Counted from the stretch's first letter, positions 42,385-52,725 are shown. The stretch is DNA of 64,000 nucleotides from Apoda limacodes (GCA_946406115.1 OX291550.1:31038722-31102721), one strand, 5' to 3'. The notes: generated by a model not told the origin, from the letters alone. Numbers and translations: made by a program.

Positions 42385-43341
42385 CGCCCTAATGTCATTT
42401 ACTACGCGCAATTACAGAATAGGCACCCTATAGCCGACCTCCAAACTCTATACGCGACCAATGAGATGCTGAGCATGCCGGGCATCTCTATCGAGGCGTG
42501 GCGCACCCGACCGGGCCCAGCTCAGTGCCATAGGTGCCAGGCTTTCGGCCACGCGTCAGCAAATTGTCATCGGCCAATTAAGTGCGTTCGCTGCGGCGGC
42601 GAACACCCGGCAGCCGAATGCGACCGCAATACAGTAGCGCTCAAATGCGCTAACTGTAAACAGGCGCATACGGCTAACAACCGTGCATGCCCCTTTTTCA
42701 GACGTGAGGCCAGGAAAAAGGGTGTGGCATTACCCCCTCCACTGCCTCGTAAGGACCCGCAAAGGGCTACTAATCAACCCCCCTCTCAACCTACCCCCCT
42801 GCAGCAAATCGGTCCCCAGGACTACGAGTTAACGGCAGGCTCAAACTTAATCCCTCCCGCCAACCCTCCAACCGAAAGATCCCAGGCTCTCGGGAAGAGA
42901 AAGCGCAAGCGTAAACCAAAATCCCTACCGCCTAACGCACAACTTTTGTCGGCACCAGTACCGGCAATATCAGGTCCTTCAGCCCCTACAACTACTGCCA
43001 CTACAAAAACCAGCTCACTCCCCCCAATTGTCGCAATTGTGCCGCCACCGCAATTTGCAGACCCCCTGCATCCCCCCAAACCAGTGCAAAAACCGGCCCC
43101 ACCTATGCTCGCAACAAACAGTCGGCCGCCTAACCGCCCAACTGCAAACCCGCTCATGCAGGGACCTCCGCCTCTTGCACCTAGTGCATTAAACATAGCC
43201 AGGGCCGCCATAGCGGCGTTAAACTCGGCTATAGAGGCCATTGCAGCCGGGCACAACCCATTGCCAGCCCTTTTCAATGGGCTAGCGCAACTCACCACAA
43301 TTCTCACGTGGGAATTTAATGGGGCCTCACAGGGGCCTTAA
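42385..43341 (+). pseudogene. Jockey-A copy 3 ORF1, C-terminal half
   Basis: The frame is open from the first base of the insertion (RPNVIYYAQLQ) and retains ~318 residues including the three zinc knuckles (CHRCQAFGHASANC, CVRCGGEHPAAEC) and the Ala-rich C-terminus. The N-terminal ~370 residues are missing through 5' truncation. The first in-frame ATG is 42466. The stop overlaps the ORF2 start by 23 nt, as in the other copies. Confidence 0.88.
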
Positions 43342-45943
43342 ATTGAGAATTGTGTATTGGAACCCTGGGGGCATAATCGGCAAGACAGCCGCCCTCAGAA
43401 CGTTAGTCCAGGAACACGATGTACACATTGTGTTACTGGGCGAAACGAAACTCCGAGGTGAGAATGAGCTCCGCATTCCAAACTTCTTCACCTATAGGCG
43501 AGATGAAATCTCTCCCGCTAATATGGCCTATAGGGGAACGGCAGTACTAGTCCGTCGTGACCTTGTTCATGAACTATTACCCCTTCCCCCTTTTACATCC
43601 ACTCGGTCTATAGGTGTAAAACTTAAGACCGGCAATGCTGAGCTTAAAGTCTTCGCCGCATACAAGCCACCAGTAGCCCCCTTTGTTCCAATCGACATAG
43701 GAAACATCTTTTGTGACGACACACCCACCTTTATCTTAGGCGATCTTAACGCCAAACACCAACAATGGGGTTCACGAATCTCAACCAAATCGGGTCGCGA
43801 ACTAAAAGCAGATGCTGAGGACAAAAACTACTTAGTCATCGGTCCAGGTGCTCCTACTCACTACCCTACTGCAGATAGGCAATTTCCTGACGTACTTGAC
43901 ATCGCATTAGCACACAACATCAATTGGCCAATTGCATCGGAAGTCCTCGACGACACCGACACTCAGCATCTGCCAATCCTTCTGGTCCTCGGAGTGTCGG
44001 CTTGTGGGAAATCCCCCCCGCCCCCTACTAAAACCACTGACTGGGCAAAATTTCACAACTCAATGCTCACGTATAAATTGCCACCAGGTGGCATCTCAAC
44101 TCCGTCTGAGGTAGAGGAAGCCGTCATAACCTTCACGACCGCGCTAACGCAGGCCCTTAAGGAGTCCACGAGGTCCTCAACCACTGCCTCAGGCAAACAA
44201 TTGCTTCCTGCGCACTTGCGCGTCAAACTCAACAAAAAGAGGGAGCTTCGTAAGCTGTGGTGCCGTACTCGCTGCCCAGTTTTGAAGGGTGAACTGAATA
44301 AATTAAGCAAAGACTTGCAAGCAGAACTTGCCCAATTTCGTAAACTTGCGTGGGACAACACAATCTTTAAGGCTAGCGATGACGATGCCGCCTTATTTCG
44401 TTTGACCCGCCAAGTTTCGAAAACATCACCCCCCATTTGCCCTCTGATTGACTCCTCCGGCATCCGCCACTATCACGCCGCAGAACGCGCGGAACTACTG
44501 GCCGATCACTTCGAGGACCAGTTTAAACCGAACCCCATTACCGACCCTCTGCACACGCTAGGAGTAATAGATCGCGTAGAGCAATTTCTCGCGGCCCCAG
44601 CCCCACCACTCAGAGGTGATTACTTCATCTCGCCCAAAGAGGTGAGAAAGGAGGCCACCAAACTTAATAAACGTAAATCACCTGGCCCCGACGAGATTCC
44701 AAACACGGCGATTATTATGCTGCCAAGGAAGGGTCTGGTGGCACTCACCCGGATCTTCAATGGGATATTGCGCTCTGGACATTTCCCTTCTACCTGGAAG
44801 ACCGGAAAAGTCATTGTTCTCCCGAAACCAGGGAAAGACCGTCACCGCCCAGAACATTACCGGCCGATCACTTTGCTGTCTAACCTAGCTAAGCTGTTCG
44901 AACGCCTACTAATACATAGGATATCTCCCCATATCCAGCTTAGGCCTGAACAGTTTGGCTTTAGGGACAGTCATAGTACTACCCTGCAGCTTGTGCGCGT
45001 GCTCCATCACATGGCCTTCGAGCTAAACAAGGGCAGGCGCACGGTCGGTGTATTTCTCGATATGGAGAAAGCCTTCGACCGGGTTTGGCACGAAGGACTA
45101 CTGTACAAGCTGCTGGATACGGATCTCCCGCCTATGCTCGGTCGAGTAATAGCTTCGTTTCTGGACAAACGTAGCTTCTATGTCTCGGTCGAGAACAAAC
45201 ACTCAGCAGACAAACCCATTAAAGCAGGGGTACCACAAGGCAGCTGCCTATCGCCTCTGCTCTACGCGCTCTTCACTAACGACATCCCCACTCTCAGTGA
45301 TTCCGGTTTAGCTGAAGGTGTTGAAGACGTACACCTAGCGCTCTACGCGGACGACAGCGCCTACATGTCCTCCTCTCGCAAAGCAAAATTAGCAGCCAAA
45401 AAAATGCAGCGGCTATTGGACACTTTGCCCGGCTGGCTCGACAAGTGGAGAATAGCCGTAAACGCCAGCAAAACAACTGCAATTTTGACCGGCCTACAAA
45501 GATTCCTCCCACCGAAACTTGTGTTTCGAGGCCAAGTCATTGAGTGGCAACCCAGTGTAAAGTACCTTGGTTGCGTTATAGACCGCCCCTTGCGCATGCG
45601 CAAAATGCTTGACCACGTGTCAGCACGCGCGGTCGCAGCACGGGCAGCGCTTAGACCGGTACTTTCCTCTGACTTGCCTCTCAAAACTAAAATTCGCCTG
45701 TACAAACTGTACATTCGGTCGAGACTGACCTATGCAGCCCCTGCTTGGTACGGACTTCTATCTTCAACCAGCAAATACAAGCTCCAGGTTGTCCAAAATA
45801 AGTCGCTGAGAATAATAACCGGCGCCGGCCGCTACGTCCGAAACTCCACCATCGCTAGAGACACCAAAACCGAATCACTCGCAGAGTTCATTTCTGGTTT
45901 GTCTAAACACCTCTTCGATCGCGCTGATAACAGCCACCATTAA
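43319..45943 (+). CDS. Jockey-A copy 3 ORF2, ends 28 codons early
   Basis: The 874-codon frame has complete endonuclease (IVYWNPGG, GDLNAKHQQWGS, DVLDIAL) and RT motifs (KSPGPDEIPN, FLDMEKAFDRVW, AGVPQGSCLSPLL, YADDSAYM, KYLGCVID). A TAA at 45941-45943 follows ADNSHH. In copies 1 and 4 the frame continues for another ~28 residues to the hairpin stop, which here would be at 46025-46027. All catalytic motifs are upstream of the lesion, so activity may not be abolished. It has many more substitutions than copies 1, 2 and 4 have among themselves. Confidence 0.88.
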   Translation: MGPHRGLKLRIVYWNPGGIIGKTAALRTLVQEHDVHIVLLGETKLRGENELRIPNFFTYRRDEISPANMAYRGTAVLVRRDLVHELLPLPPFTSTRSIGVKLKTGNAELKVFAAYKPPVAPFVPIDIGNIFCDDTPTFILGDLNAKHQQWGSRISTKSGRELKADAEDKNYLVIGPGAPTHYPTADRQFPDVLDIALAHNINWPIASEVLDDTDTQHLPILLVLGVSACGKSPPPPTKTTDWAKFHNSMLTYKLPPGGISTPSEVEEAVITFTTALTQALKESTRSSTTASGKQLLPAHLRVKLNKKRELRKLWCRTRCPVLKGELNKLSKDLQAELAQFRKLAWDNTIFKASDDDAALFRLTRQVSKTSPPICPLIDSSGIRHYHAAERAELLADHFEDQFKPNPITDPLHTLGVIDRVEQFLAAPAPPLRGDYFISPKEVRKEATKLNKRKSPGPDEIPNTAIIMLPRKGLVALTRIFNGILRSGHFPSTWKTGKVIVLPKPGKDRHRPEHYRPITLLSNLAKLFERLLIHRISPHIQLRPEQFGFRDSHSTTLQLVRVLHHMAFELNKGRRTVGVFLDMEKAFDRVWHEGLLYKLLDTDLPPMLGRVIASFLDKRSFYVSVENKHSADKPIKAGVPQGSCLSPLLYALFTNDIPTLSDSGLAEGVEDVHLALYADDSAYMSSSRKAKLAAKKMQRLLDTLPGWLDKWRIAVNASKTTAILTGLQRFLPPKLVFRGQVIEWQPSVKYLGCVIDRPLRMRKMLDHVSARAVAARAALRPVLSSDLPLKTKIRLYKLYIRSRLTYAAPAWYGLLSSTSKYKLQVVQNKSLRIITGAGRYVRNSTIARDTKTESLAEFISGLSKHLFDRADNSHH

Positions 45944-46765
45944 CACCTCAGGGGCATCGCCCCACTACACGCCCGCCCTCCTGAAGGACGTCCTCTCCCC
46001 CGAGAGCTCATTCCCAGAGGTGAATAATTTTATTTATTCACCCACTCACACACTCACCCACCTCTTTCCTTTTCCTTACGACCTTTAGTGCATTTTTATT
46101 TTTATTTTTACTTTGCTTTTATTTTTATTTTGCTTTTTGCTTTGTTTTCTTTTTTTGTCCTATTTTTATTTTGCTTTTATTTTATTTTCATTTTGTTTTG
46201 CTCGTGCTTCGTTTTTGTTTTTATTTTTATTCTTTTGTTCTTTTGCTTTTATTTTATTGTATGCGCTTACCACGTTTCTATTTCTATTTTCATCCCATTT
46301 CCATTTTATTACTTTCATTTTTCACCTTCTCATTGAAAAAATCAAACCACCATAAAGGGGCCTGATAAGTAGGCCTCCTTTCAATTTCACCGGGGGTGTT
46401 TAGCACCCCTGAGCTTCTGCCCGGGTCATGGTGGGAGGTATATTCCCCTCCCCCGACACCCGCACCTCAACACCCAGTAGGGTGTAAGAGAAGATACCCG
46501 CAAGGTAGCTCCACGGCTGTGTGTGTGTTGTGTTCTGCGTGTTTGCGCCTACAAAAGCAGCGCTTGAAGGTAGACGGTTTCCGCTTTTTCAGTGGTCTTG
46601 AGGAGGATTTAGTGGTAAGCGATTTTTATTCTATTTTCTCGGCATTTATTGCCACGGATCGCTTTCGTTTGTCACTCTTCTAAGGGCGGCCCTTTTGGGC
46701 CACCCCTCAGACCCAGCTGCAGCCGGACTCGCATCAAGGGATGCTGGTAGCAGACATCTAGCGGA

Positions 46766-48841
46766 ATGCCGCCACCTCCAGGACCCCCACCACCGGTACG
46801 TAGAGGAGGCGTACGTAAACGGGGCGTATGGTTACGCTCCCAGCCCTCAGCCGCCGTTGTGGCGCGTAATTTATTTACCGGCGAAATTTCTGCCGCGGAC
46901 CGGCCCTTTTCGGTCGCGTTCCCACCTTCTCGGCCCCCATCTAGGGTTTCTATGGCCTCGGCCATATCCCAATCGTCGATTTACTCGGCCTCAGACACCG
47001 GCGATGAAATGTTTAGGGATGAAGATCTCCCCACCCTTCCAACCATGCTCTCTCCAATTGAGGACACCCCGCCACGGCCAGACCCGAACCCGTCGTCGTC
47101 CAAACAGGGCAGCGCAAACAAGGTAACGCCCCCTATGCCAGTCCCGCGGAACTTCAATCCGCCCTCAATCCCGCTGCCGCAGAGAGACCCTAGGGTACGC
47201 AGCAGGGACACAAGGCCGAGACCCTTTTCCCTCAGCCCATCGAAGGACCCCGCCGAGCGAGCACGCTTAGAGGCCCGAGAGGCCATTGCTGATCGGCATA
47301 AGTCGCTGGCCGGCCAAGCGTCCACCTCAAAGGCCGCCGCTGAGCCCCACCATGACCCCACCCCGCTCGAAGGGATGGAAACTAATGAAATTACCCCCCC
47401 TCAGCCTTCTGCACCTCCAATGGCAGCGCCGCCTAGCGGTCGCTCCTATGCCCAGGCAATAAGCGCCCAAACCGCTATAGCCCCGCCATCGCAACCTGTC
47501 GCTCAGCCGGCTAGCGTTGATGCCAGTGCCAACACCAAAAAAGACAAACATAGTCACCCCCCTATAGTAGTCGAGTCCCTTCCGCAATGGTCAACGCACC
47601 TTAAAAAGCTGCATTCCATATTAGGCCACGCACCCAACGCCCGGCCGTTCGGCAAAGGGGTACGATTTTTCCCAAAATCGCCTGAGGAATACCGTACGGT
47701 AGTGGCCTACATAGACGAGCTGTCTAAGCTGGATAGTGCCGTTTCATGGTACTGTTACAGCTTGGACAGCGACCGCCCGCAAAAAATTGCCATTAAGGGG
47801 CTCCCTCAAGACACCTCGCTTGACGAGATAGCTGAGGACCTCGCCTTTGTCAGTTTCCCTGTGTCGCATGTTAGGCAAATTCCAGCAGTTAGGGGTCGTC
47901 CTAACTGCATTTATTACGCCCAATTGCAGCACAGGCACACTCACGCCGAGCTACAAGAGCTGTATGCAATCAATGAGTTGCTCAGCATGCCTGGCATATC
48001 TATAGAAGCCTGGCGCTCACGCCCAGGCCCCGCGCAATGCCATAGATGCCAGGCATTCGGCCATGCCTCATCAAATTGTCACCGGCCGATAAAATGTGTG
48101 CGCTGCGGCGGCGATCACCCTGCGTCAGACTGCGATCGGCAAAAGGTCGCAGTAAAATGTGCCAATTGCAGGCAAGCGCACACAGCCAACAGCCGCTCTT
48201 GTCCAGTCCTCAGGCGTGAAGCGAGGCGTAAAGGGGTGACTATTGCTCCACCACTACCGCGCAAAAACGCCCAGCGGGCCACAAATTTGCCCCCACCATC
48301 GCCCATCCCCCTGCAACAGCTACAGCCGCAGGAATATGATCTTTCTGCCGGCGCAAATTTAATGCCCCCTGCCAACCCCCCCACCGCTAGATCCCAAGCT
48401 CTCGGAGGGAAAAAAAAGAGGCCTCGACATAAGAAATCCGCACCCCAGCCCACAACAACAGTTCCGGCTAACATCCCGACAGCACCGGACACACAATTCG
48501 CCCCATACATTTTTATGCCCCCCCCCCAATTTGCGGACCCCCCACAACCCCCTAAGCCATTGTTAGCGCAACCTACCACAAAAATGCAGCCGCATGCGGC
48601 CGCTAAACAACAGACGCAAACTACCACGTCAAACCGTCCTAGTGGCATGCTACACACACAGGGCCCCCCCCGCATGCAAGCTGGTGCACTAAATGTTGCC
48701 AGAGCCGCAATAGCGGCGCTAAACGCGGCCATAGAGGCCATCGCAGCCGGCCAAAATCCCCTGCCAGCCCTTTTTAACGGCTTGGCACAACTCACCACAA
48801 TTCTTACGTGGGAATTTAATGGGGCCTCATCGGGGCCTTAA
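46766..48841 (+). CDS. Jockey-A copy 4 ORF1, Gag-like zinc-knuckle protein
   Basis: The 691-residue protein has the same architecture as copy 1 ORF1: disordered Pro/Ser-rich N-terminus, conserved pre-knuckle region at ~280-420, three knuckles at ~425-483 (CHRCQAFGHASSNC, CVRCGGDHPASDC) and an Ala-rich tail. Its first ~225 residues are almost identical to copy 1. Right after that the linker differs strongly (including length), and the rest differs at many positions. The stop overlaps the ORF2 ATG by 23 nt. Confidence 0.9.
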   Translation: MPPPPGPPPPVRRGGVRKRGVWLRSQPSAAVVARNLFTGEISAADRPFSVAFPPSRPPSRVSMASAISQSSIYSASDTGDEMFRDEDLPTLPTMLSPIEDTPPRPDPNPSSSKQGSANKVTPPMPVPRNFNPPSIPLPQRDPRVRSRDTRPRPFSLSPSKDPAERARLEAREAIADRHKSLAGQASTSKAAAEPHHDPTPLEGMETNEITPPQPSAPPMAAPPSGRSYAQAISAQTAIAPPSQPVAQPASVDASANTKKDKHSHPPIVVESLPQWSTHLKKLHSILGHAPNARPFGKGVRFFPKSPEEYRTVVAYIDELSKLDSAVSWYCYSLDSDRPQKIAIKGLPQDTSLDEIAEDLAFVSFPVSHVRQIPAVRGRPNCIYYAQLQHRHTHAELQELYAINELLSMPGISIEAWRSRPGPAQCHRCQAFGHASSNCHRPIKCVRCGGDHPASDCDRQKVAVKCANCRQAHTANSRSCPVLRREARRKGVTIAPPLPRKNAQRATNLPPPSPIPLQQLQPQEYDLSAGANLMPPANPPTARSQALGGKKKRPRHKKSAPQPTTTVPANIPTAPDTQFAPYIFMPPPQFADPPQPPKPLLAQPTTKMQPHAAAKQQTQTTTSNRPSGMLHTQGPPRMQAGALNVARAAIAALNAAIEAIAAGQNPLPALFNGLAQLTTILTWEFNGASSGP

Positions 48842-51527
48842 ATTAAGAATTGTGTATTGGAACCCTGGGGGCATAATCGGCAAGACAGCCGCCCTCAGAA
48901 CGTTAGTTCAGGAACACGATGTTCACATTGTGTTACTGGGCGAAACGAAACTCCGAGGTGAGAATGAGCTCCGCATTCCAAATTTCTTCACCTATAGGCG
49001 AGACGAAATTTCTCCCGCTAATATGGCCTTCAGGGGTACGGCTGTATTAATTAGACGTGACCTTATTCACGAATTACTACCCCTTACCCATTTTACATAC
49101 ACTCGGTCCATAGGTGTAAAACTAAAGGTCGGCAATGCGGAGCTTAAAGTCTTCGCCGCATATAAGCCACCATCAACCCCCTTCGATCCAAGTGACATCG
49201 ACAATATCTTTTGCGATGCCACCCCCACACTTATTTTAGGTGACCTTAACACCAAACACCAACAATGGGGTTCACGAATTTCATCCAAATCGGGCCGCGA
49301 ACTAAAGGCAGATGCTGAGAGCAAAAACTATTTAGTCATCGGTCCAGGATCCCCAACGCACTACCCCTCTACTGACAATCACGCACCGGACGTATTGGAC
49401 ATCGCATTAGCCCACAAGATTAGCTGGTCAATGTCGTTAGAGGTCCTCCACGACACTGACACTCAACATCTGCCAATCTTAATGGTCCTAGGAGTGTCCG
49501 CAACTGGTAAACCGCTCCCCAATCCCCGTAGAATCACAGACTGGGCCATATTTCACCGCGCCATGTTAAATTTTCAACTCCCGCCTGGTGGCATTTCTAC
49601 TCCCTTAGAAGTTGAAGAGGCAGTTAGTACTTTTACAACTGCCATTGCACAAGCTCTAAGGGAGTCCACCAGTGTTTCAGCCACAGTTTCCGGAAAACAA
49701 CTTTTACCGGCGCACCTCCGCGCAAAAATCAGGGAAAAAAGGGCCCTTCGAAAACACTGGTGCCAAACCCGTTGCCCAGTCGCTAAGAGGGACCTTAACA
49801 AGGTCAGCGCCGAACTGAGTTCAGAAATCGCCAATTACAGGCAGCATTCGTGGGACCAAGTGATTTTTAAAGCCAGTACGGACGACACGGCACTGTATCG
49901 CTTGGCCCGTCAAATAACCAAAACCCCCGCCCCAATTTGCCCTCTTATCGACACCGCTGGCATTCGCCGTTACCACGCAGCGGAACGTGCGGAACTTTTT
50001 GCGGACCACTTTGAGGACCAATTTAAGCCGAACCCCATTATCGACCCTGACCACACGTTAGGAGTTACAGAACGCGTAGAGCAGTTTCTCGCGGCCCCAG
50101 CCCCACCACTCAGAGGTGATTATTTTATTTCGCCTAAAGAGGTTAGGAAGGAGGTCTCTAAACTTAACAAGCGCAAATCACCCGGTCCCAACGAGATTCC
50201 AAACACAGCGATTATTATGCTGCCTAGGAAGGGTCTGGTGGCACTCACCCGTATCTTTAATGGGATACTGCGCACTGGACATTTCCCATCTTCGTGGAAG
50301 ATCGGCAAAATCATTGTTCTCCCGAAACCAGGGAAAGATCGTCATCGCCCAGAACATTACCGACCGATTACATTGCTGTCCAATTTAGCCAAATTGTTCG
50401 AACGCCTACTTTTACTTAGGATATCCCCGCATATCCAGCTTAGACCTGAACAGTTTGGCTTTAGAGACAGCCACAGTACCACTCTTCAGCTTGTACGAGT
50501 GCTCCATCACATGGCCTTCGAGCTAAACAAGGGCAGACGTACAGTCGGAGTCTTTCTCGATATGGAGAAGGCTTTCGATCGAGTTTGGCACGAAGGCTTA
50601 ATACACAAGCTGTTAGAGACGGACATCCCACCGATGCTCGGGCGAGTAATAGCCTCGTTTCTGGACAAACGAAGCTTCTATGTCTCGGTCGAGAACAAAC
50701 AGTCAGCATGTAAACCCATTAGAGCAGGGGTACCTCAAGGCAGCTGCCTATCGCCACTGCTCTATGCGTTATTCACCAACGACATCCCCACTCTCAGTGA
50801 CTCCGGTCTAGCTGAAGGTGTTGAAGACGTCATCCTAGCCCTTTACGCGGACGACAGCGCCTATATGTCCTCCTCCCGCAAAGCTAGCTTAGCAGCCAAA
50901 AAAATGCAGCGACTATTGGACACTTTGCCTGGCTGGCTGGACAAGTGGAGAATAGCCGTTAATGCCAGCAAGACAGCAGCAATACTGACCGGCCTGCAAA
51001 AGTTTCTCCCACCGAAACTTGTGTTTCGAGGGCAAGTTATTGAGTGGCAACCCAGCGTAAAGTACCTAGGTTGTATTATAGACCGCCCCTTGCGCATGCG
51101 CAAAATGCTAGACCATGTCTCAGCTGGCGCGGTCGCGTCACGGGCGTGCCTTAGACCGGTACTTTCCTCTGACTTGCCACTCAGAACCAAAATTCGCCTG
51201 TACAAGTTGTACATACGGTCGAGACTAACCAACGCAGCCCCTGCCTGGTACGGTCTTCTATCTTCTACCAACAAACTTAAGCTCCAGGTTGTCCAAAATA
51301 AGTCGCTGAGATTAATCACCGGCGCGGGACGCTACGTCCGCAACTCCACCATCGCTAGAGACACCAAAACCGAGCCACTCGCAGAGTTCATATCTGGTTT
51401 GTCGAAACGTTTATTCACCCGCGCTGACAACAGCCACCACGTACACTTAAGGGGCATAGCACCCCTACACGCCCGCCCGCCGGAAGGCAGGGCTCTCCCC
51501 CGAGAGCTTATTCCTGTGGGTGAATAA
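48819..51527 (+). CDS. Jockey-A copy 4 ORF2, endonuclease-reverse transcriptase
   Basis: The 902-codon frame is uninterrupted. The endonuclease that nicks the target is ~1-225, with IVYWNPGG (about 10), GETKL (about 41), GDLNTKHQQWGS (about 140) and DVLDIAL (about 190). RT: LPKPGKDRHRPEHYRP, FLDMEKAFDRVW (about 578), AGVPQGSCLSPLL (about 636), YADDSAYM (about 674) and KYLGCIID (about 747). There is no RNase H. One oddity: the conserved KSPGPDEIP of the other copies is KSPGPNEIP here (Asp to Asn at ~454), in a motif well conserved among non-LTR RTs, so activity is not certain. The start is coupled to the ORF1 stop. The stop lies inside a perfect 11-bp hairpin. Confidence 0.92.
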   Translation: MGPHRGLKLRIVYWNPGGIIGKTAALRTLVQEHDVHIVLLGETKLRGENELRIPNFFTYRRDEISPANMAFRGTAVLIRRDLIHELLPLTHFTYTRSIGVKLKVGNAELKVFAAYKPPSTPFDPSDIDNIFCDATPTLILGDLNTKHQQWGSRISSKSGRELKADAESKNYLVIGPGSPTHYPSTDNHAPDVLDIALAHKISWSMSLEVLHDTDTQHLPILMVLGVSATGKPLPNPRRITDWAIFHRAMLNFQLPPGGISTPLEVEEAVSTFTTAIAQALRESTSVSATVSGKQLLPAHLRAKIREKRALRKHWCQTRCPVAKRDLNKVSAELSSEIANYRQHSWDQVIFKASTDDTALYRLARQITKTPAPICPLIDTAGIRRYHAAERAELFADHFEDQFKPNPIIDPDHTLGVTERVEQFLAAPAPPLRGDYFISPKEVRKEVSKLNKRKSPGPNEIPNTAIIMLPRKGLVALTRIFNGILRTGHFPSSWKIGKIIVLPKPGKDRHRPEHYRPITLLSNLAKLFERLLLLRISPHIQLRPEQFGFRDSHSTTLQLVRVLHHMAFELNKGRRTVGVFLDMEKAFDRVWHEGLIHKLLETDIPPMLGRVIASFLDKRSFYVSVENKQSACKPIRAGVPQGSCLSPLLYALFTNDIPTLSDSGLAEGVEDVILALYADDSAYMSSSRKASLAAKKMQRLLDTLPGWLDKWRIAVNASKTAAILTGLQKFLPPKLVFRGQVIEWQPSVKYLGCIIDRPLRMRKMLDHVSAGAVASRACLRPVLSSDLPLRTKIRLYKLYIRSRLTNAAPAWYGLLSSTNKLKLQVVQNKSLRLITGAGRYVRNSTIARDTKTEPLAEFISGLSKRLFTRADNSHHVHLRGIAPLHARPPEGRALPRELIPVGE

Positions 51528-52725
51528 GTTTACTTATTCACCCTCCTATCTCCTTACCCTCCTCCCTTCATTTCATTTCCTTTCATTCCATTTTTATTGC
51601 CCATCTCGCCTCTATTTTATTTCTGCTTTTATTTCTGTTTTTATTTCGCTTTTATTTTATCTTATTTTCATTTTTTGTTTTATTTTTTGCTTCGTTTTTA
51701 TTTTATTTTAATTTCGCTCTTTTTCTTTTCTTTTGCTTTGTTTTTATTTTGTTTTTATTTGTTTTATTTTTCTGCTACTATTCTGGCGCCTACATAATAT
51801 CTACTGTTTTTTCGTAATCGCTTCTGGCGACAAAATTATTACCCACAAGGGGGCCTGAAAAGTAGGCCTCCTTTCTAATATTTCACCGGGGGTGTTCAGC
51901 ACCCCTGAGCTTCTGCCCGGGTCATGGTGGGAGGTAAATTCCCCTCCCCCGACACCCGCACCTCAACACCCAATAGGGTGATAGAGAAGAGACCCACGTT
52001 AGCTCCACGGCAAAGTGCGCGGGAGTTTGTAGAACTAAGCAAAAGGTTAAGAGCGTAATCCACAACGTATTGCTTATTTTGTAAAAATTCACGCTCTTAC
52101 TTTTCATACAAATACACAAATACAAATTTTACACTGATAGATTTTAACTATTTACGTATTATTAAGAATTATTAAGAATTTAACTCAACTCTGCTTGAGT
52201 ACATATCTTACACTACATGTTATTTACGCCTAAACTATTATTTTACATCGTATATTTTACTTTAGACAATCCTACATATTAAATCCTTACTGACATTACC
52301 TATAGTTACTAAGTTTACACGAGATATTATTTACGAAATACATGCGCTTCCTTAAGTTATTTCTACGTTATTTCTTATGTATCTTACTATTTATTTAACC
52401 TTCTTACTTAAAATGTACATAGTTGAGCAAACCTTATGTACTCTATCTCACATTGCAACGACATACTTCTATCCTAGTTGTTGTGACTTTATTTTTCGTC
52501 ACTTGCAACGTTACAACTTATTATTATTTATTTATCATATAATTCACAAACCTTACAACTTACTAACTTATTATTTTACGTATCGTTTTAGAGCTACCCT
52601 ATTGTGTCAATACGACTTTATTTATCAAAAAATCCTTATTTAAACATGTTTACATTTTAATCCTTATATCCTATCCTATCCTATCCTTATTTATGTGTTT
52701 CGTGTGGTCCGTCGCTAACAGAGCA

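Larger units (their letters stand above)
42385..46505 (+). mobile_element. Jockey-A copy 3, 5'-truncated in ORF1
   Basis: The copy is bounded by TAGCTCCAC at 42376-42384 and 46506-46514. It begins inside ORF1, upstream of the zinc knuckles, and is the most diverged of the four copies in coding sequence and UTR, yet it keeps the U-rich tract and folded 3' end. It sits at exactly the LTR position used by copy 1 in the other LTR. Confidence 0.9.
46517..51999 (+). mobile_element. Jockey-A copy 4, both ORFs open
   Basis: The copy lies head-to-tail behind copy 3. It is bounded by TAGCTCCAC (46506-46514, and possibly the next GG) and 52000-52008. It starts within the 5' UTR, about 190 bp short of copy 1. 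ORF1 (46766-48841) and ORF2 (48819-51527) have no stops or frameshifts. Of the four it is the best candidate for a recently active element, though it lacks part of the 5' UTR. Confidence 0.9.
19385..52720 (-). mobile_element. BEL/Pao LTR retrotransposon with nested insertions
   Basis: The element begins TGTTA at 19385 and ends TAACA at 52720, with a perfect 5-bp duplication GAGCA at 19380-19384 and 52721-52725, as expected for BEL/Pao. The coding strand is minus. Without nested Jockey elements and the local tandem duplication it is about 8.6 kb: two ~1.5-kb LTRs and a 5.6-kb internal region (27844-33422) carrying gag, protease, reverse transcriptase, RNase H and integrase. A candidate primer-binding site TGGTCCTGTCGAGCCGG lies just inside the 5' LTR (about 33402-33418, minus), and a polypurine tract GCGGGGGAGAA abuts the 3' LTR (27844-27854). 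The LTRs are nearly identical where comparable, so the insertion is fairly recent, but the coding region is broken. Confidence 0.92.
33423..52720 (-). repeat. BEL 5' LTR, interrupted by Jockey-B and Jockey-A copies 3, 4
   Basis: LTR pieces are 36254-36711 (second, in-place copy; the duplicate is 33423-33880), 42042-42384 and 52009-52720, about 1.5 kb altogether. Jockey-B sits at TGACGATGACC, and Jockey-A copies 3 and 4 sit at TAGCTCCAC. The last piece matches 27129-27843 with only a 3-base indel noticed. Confidence 0.85.
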
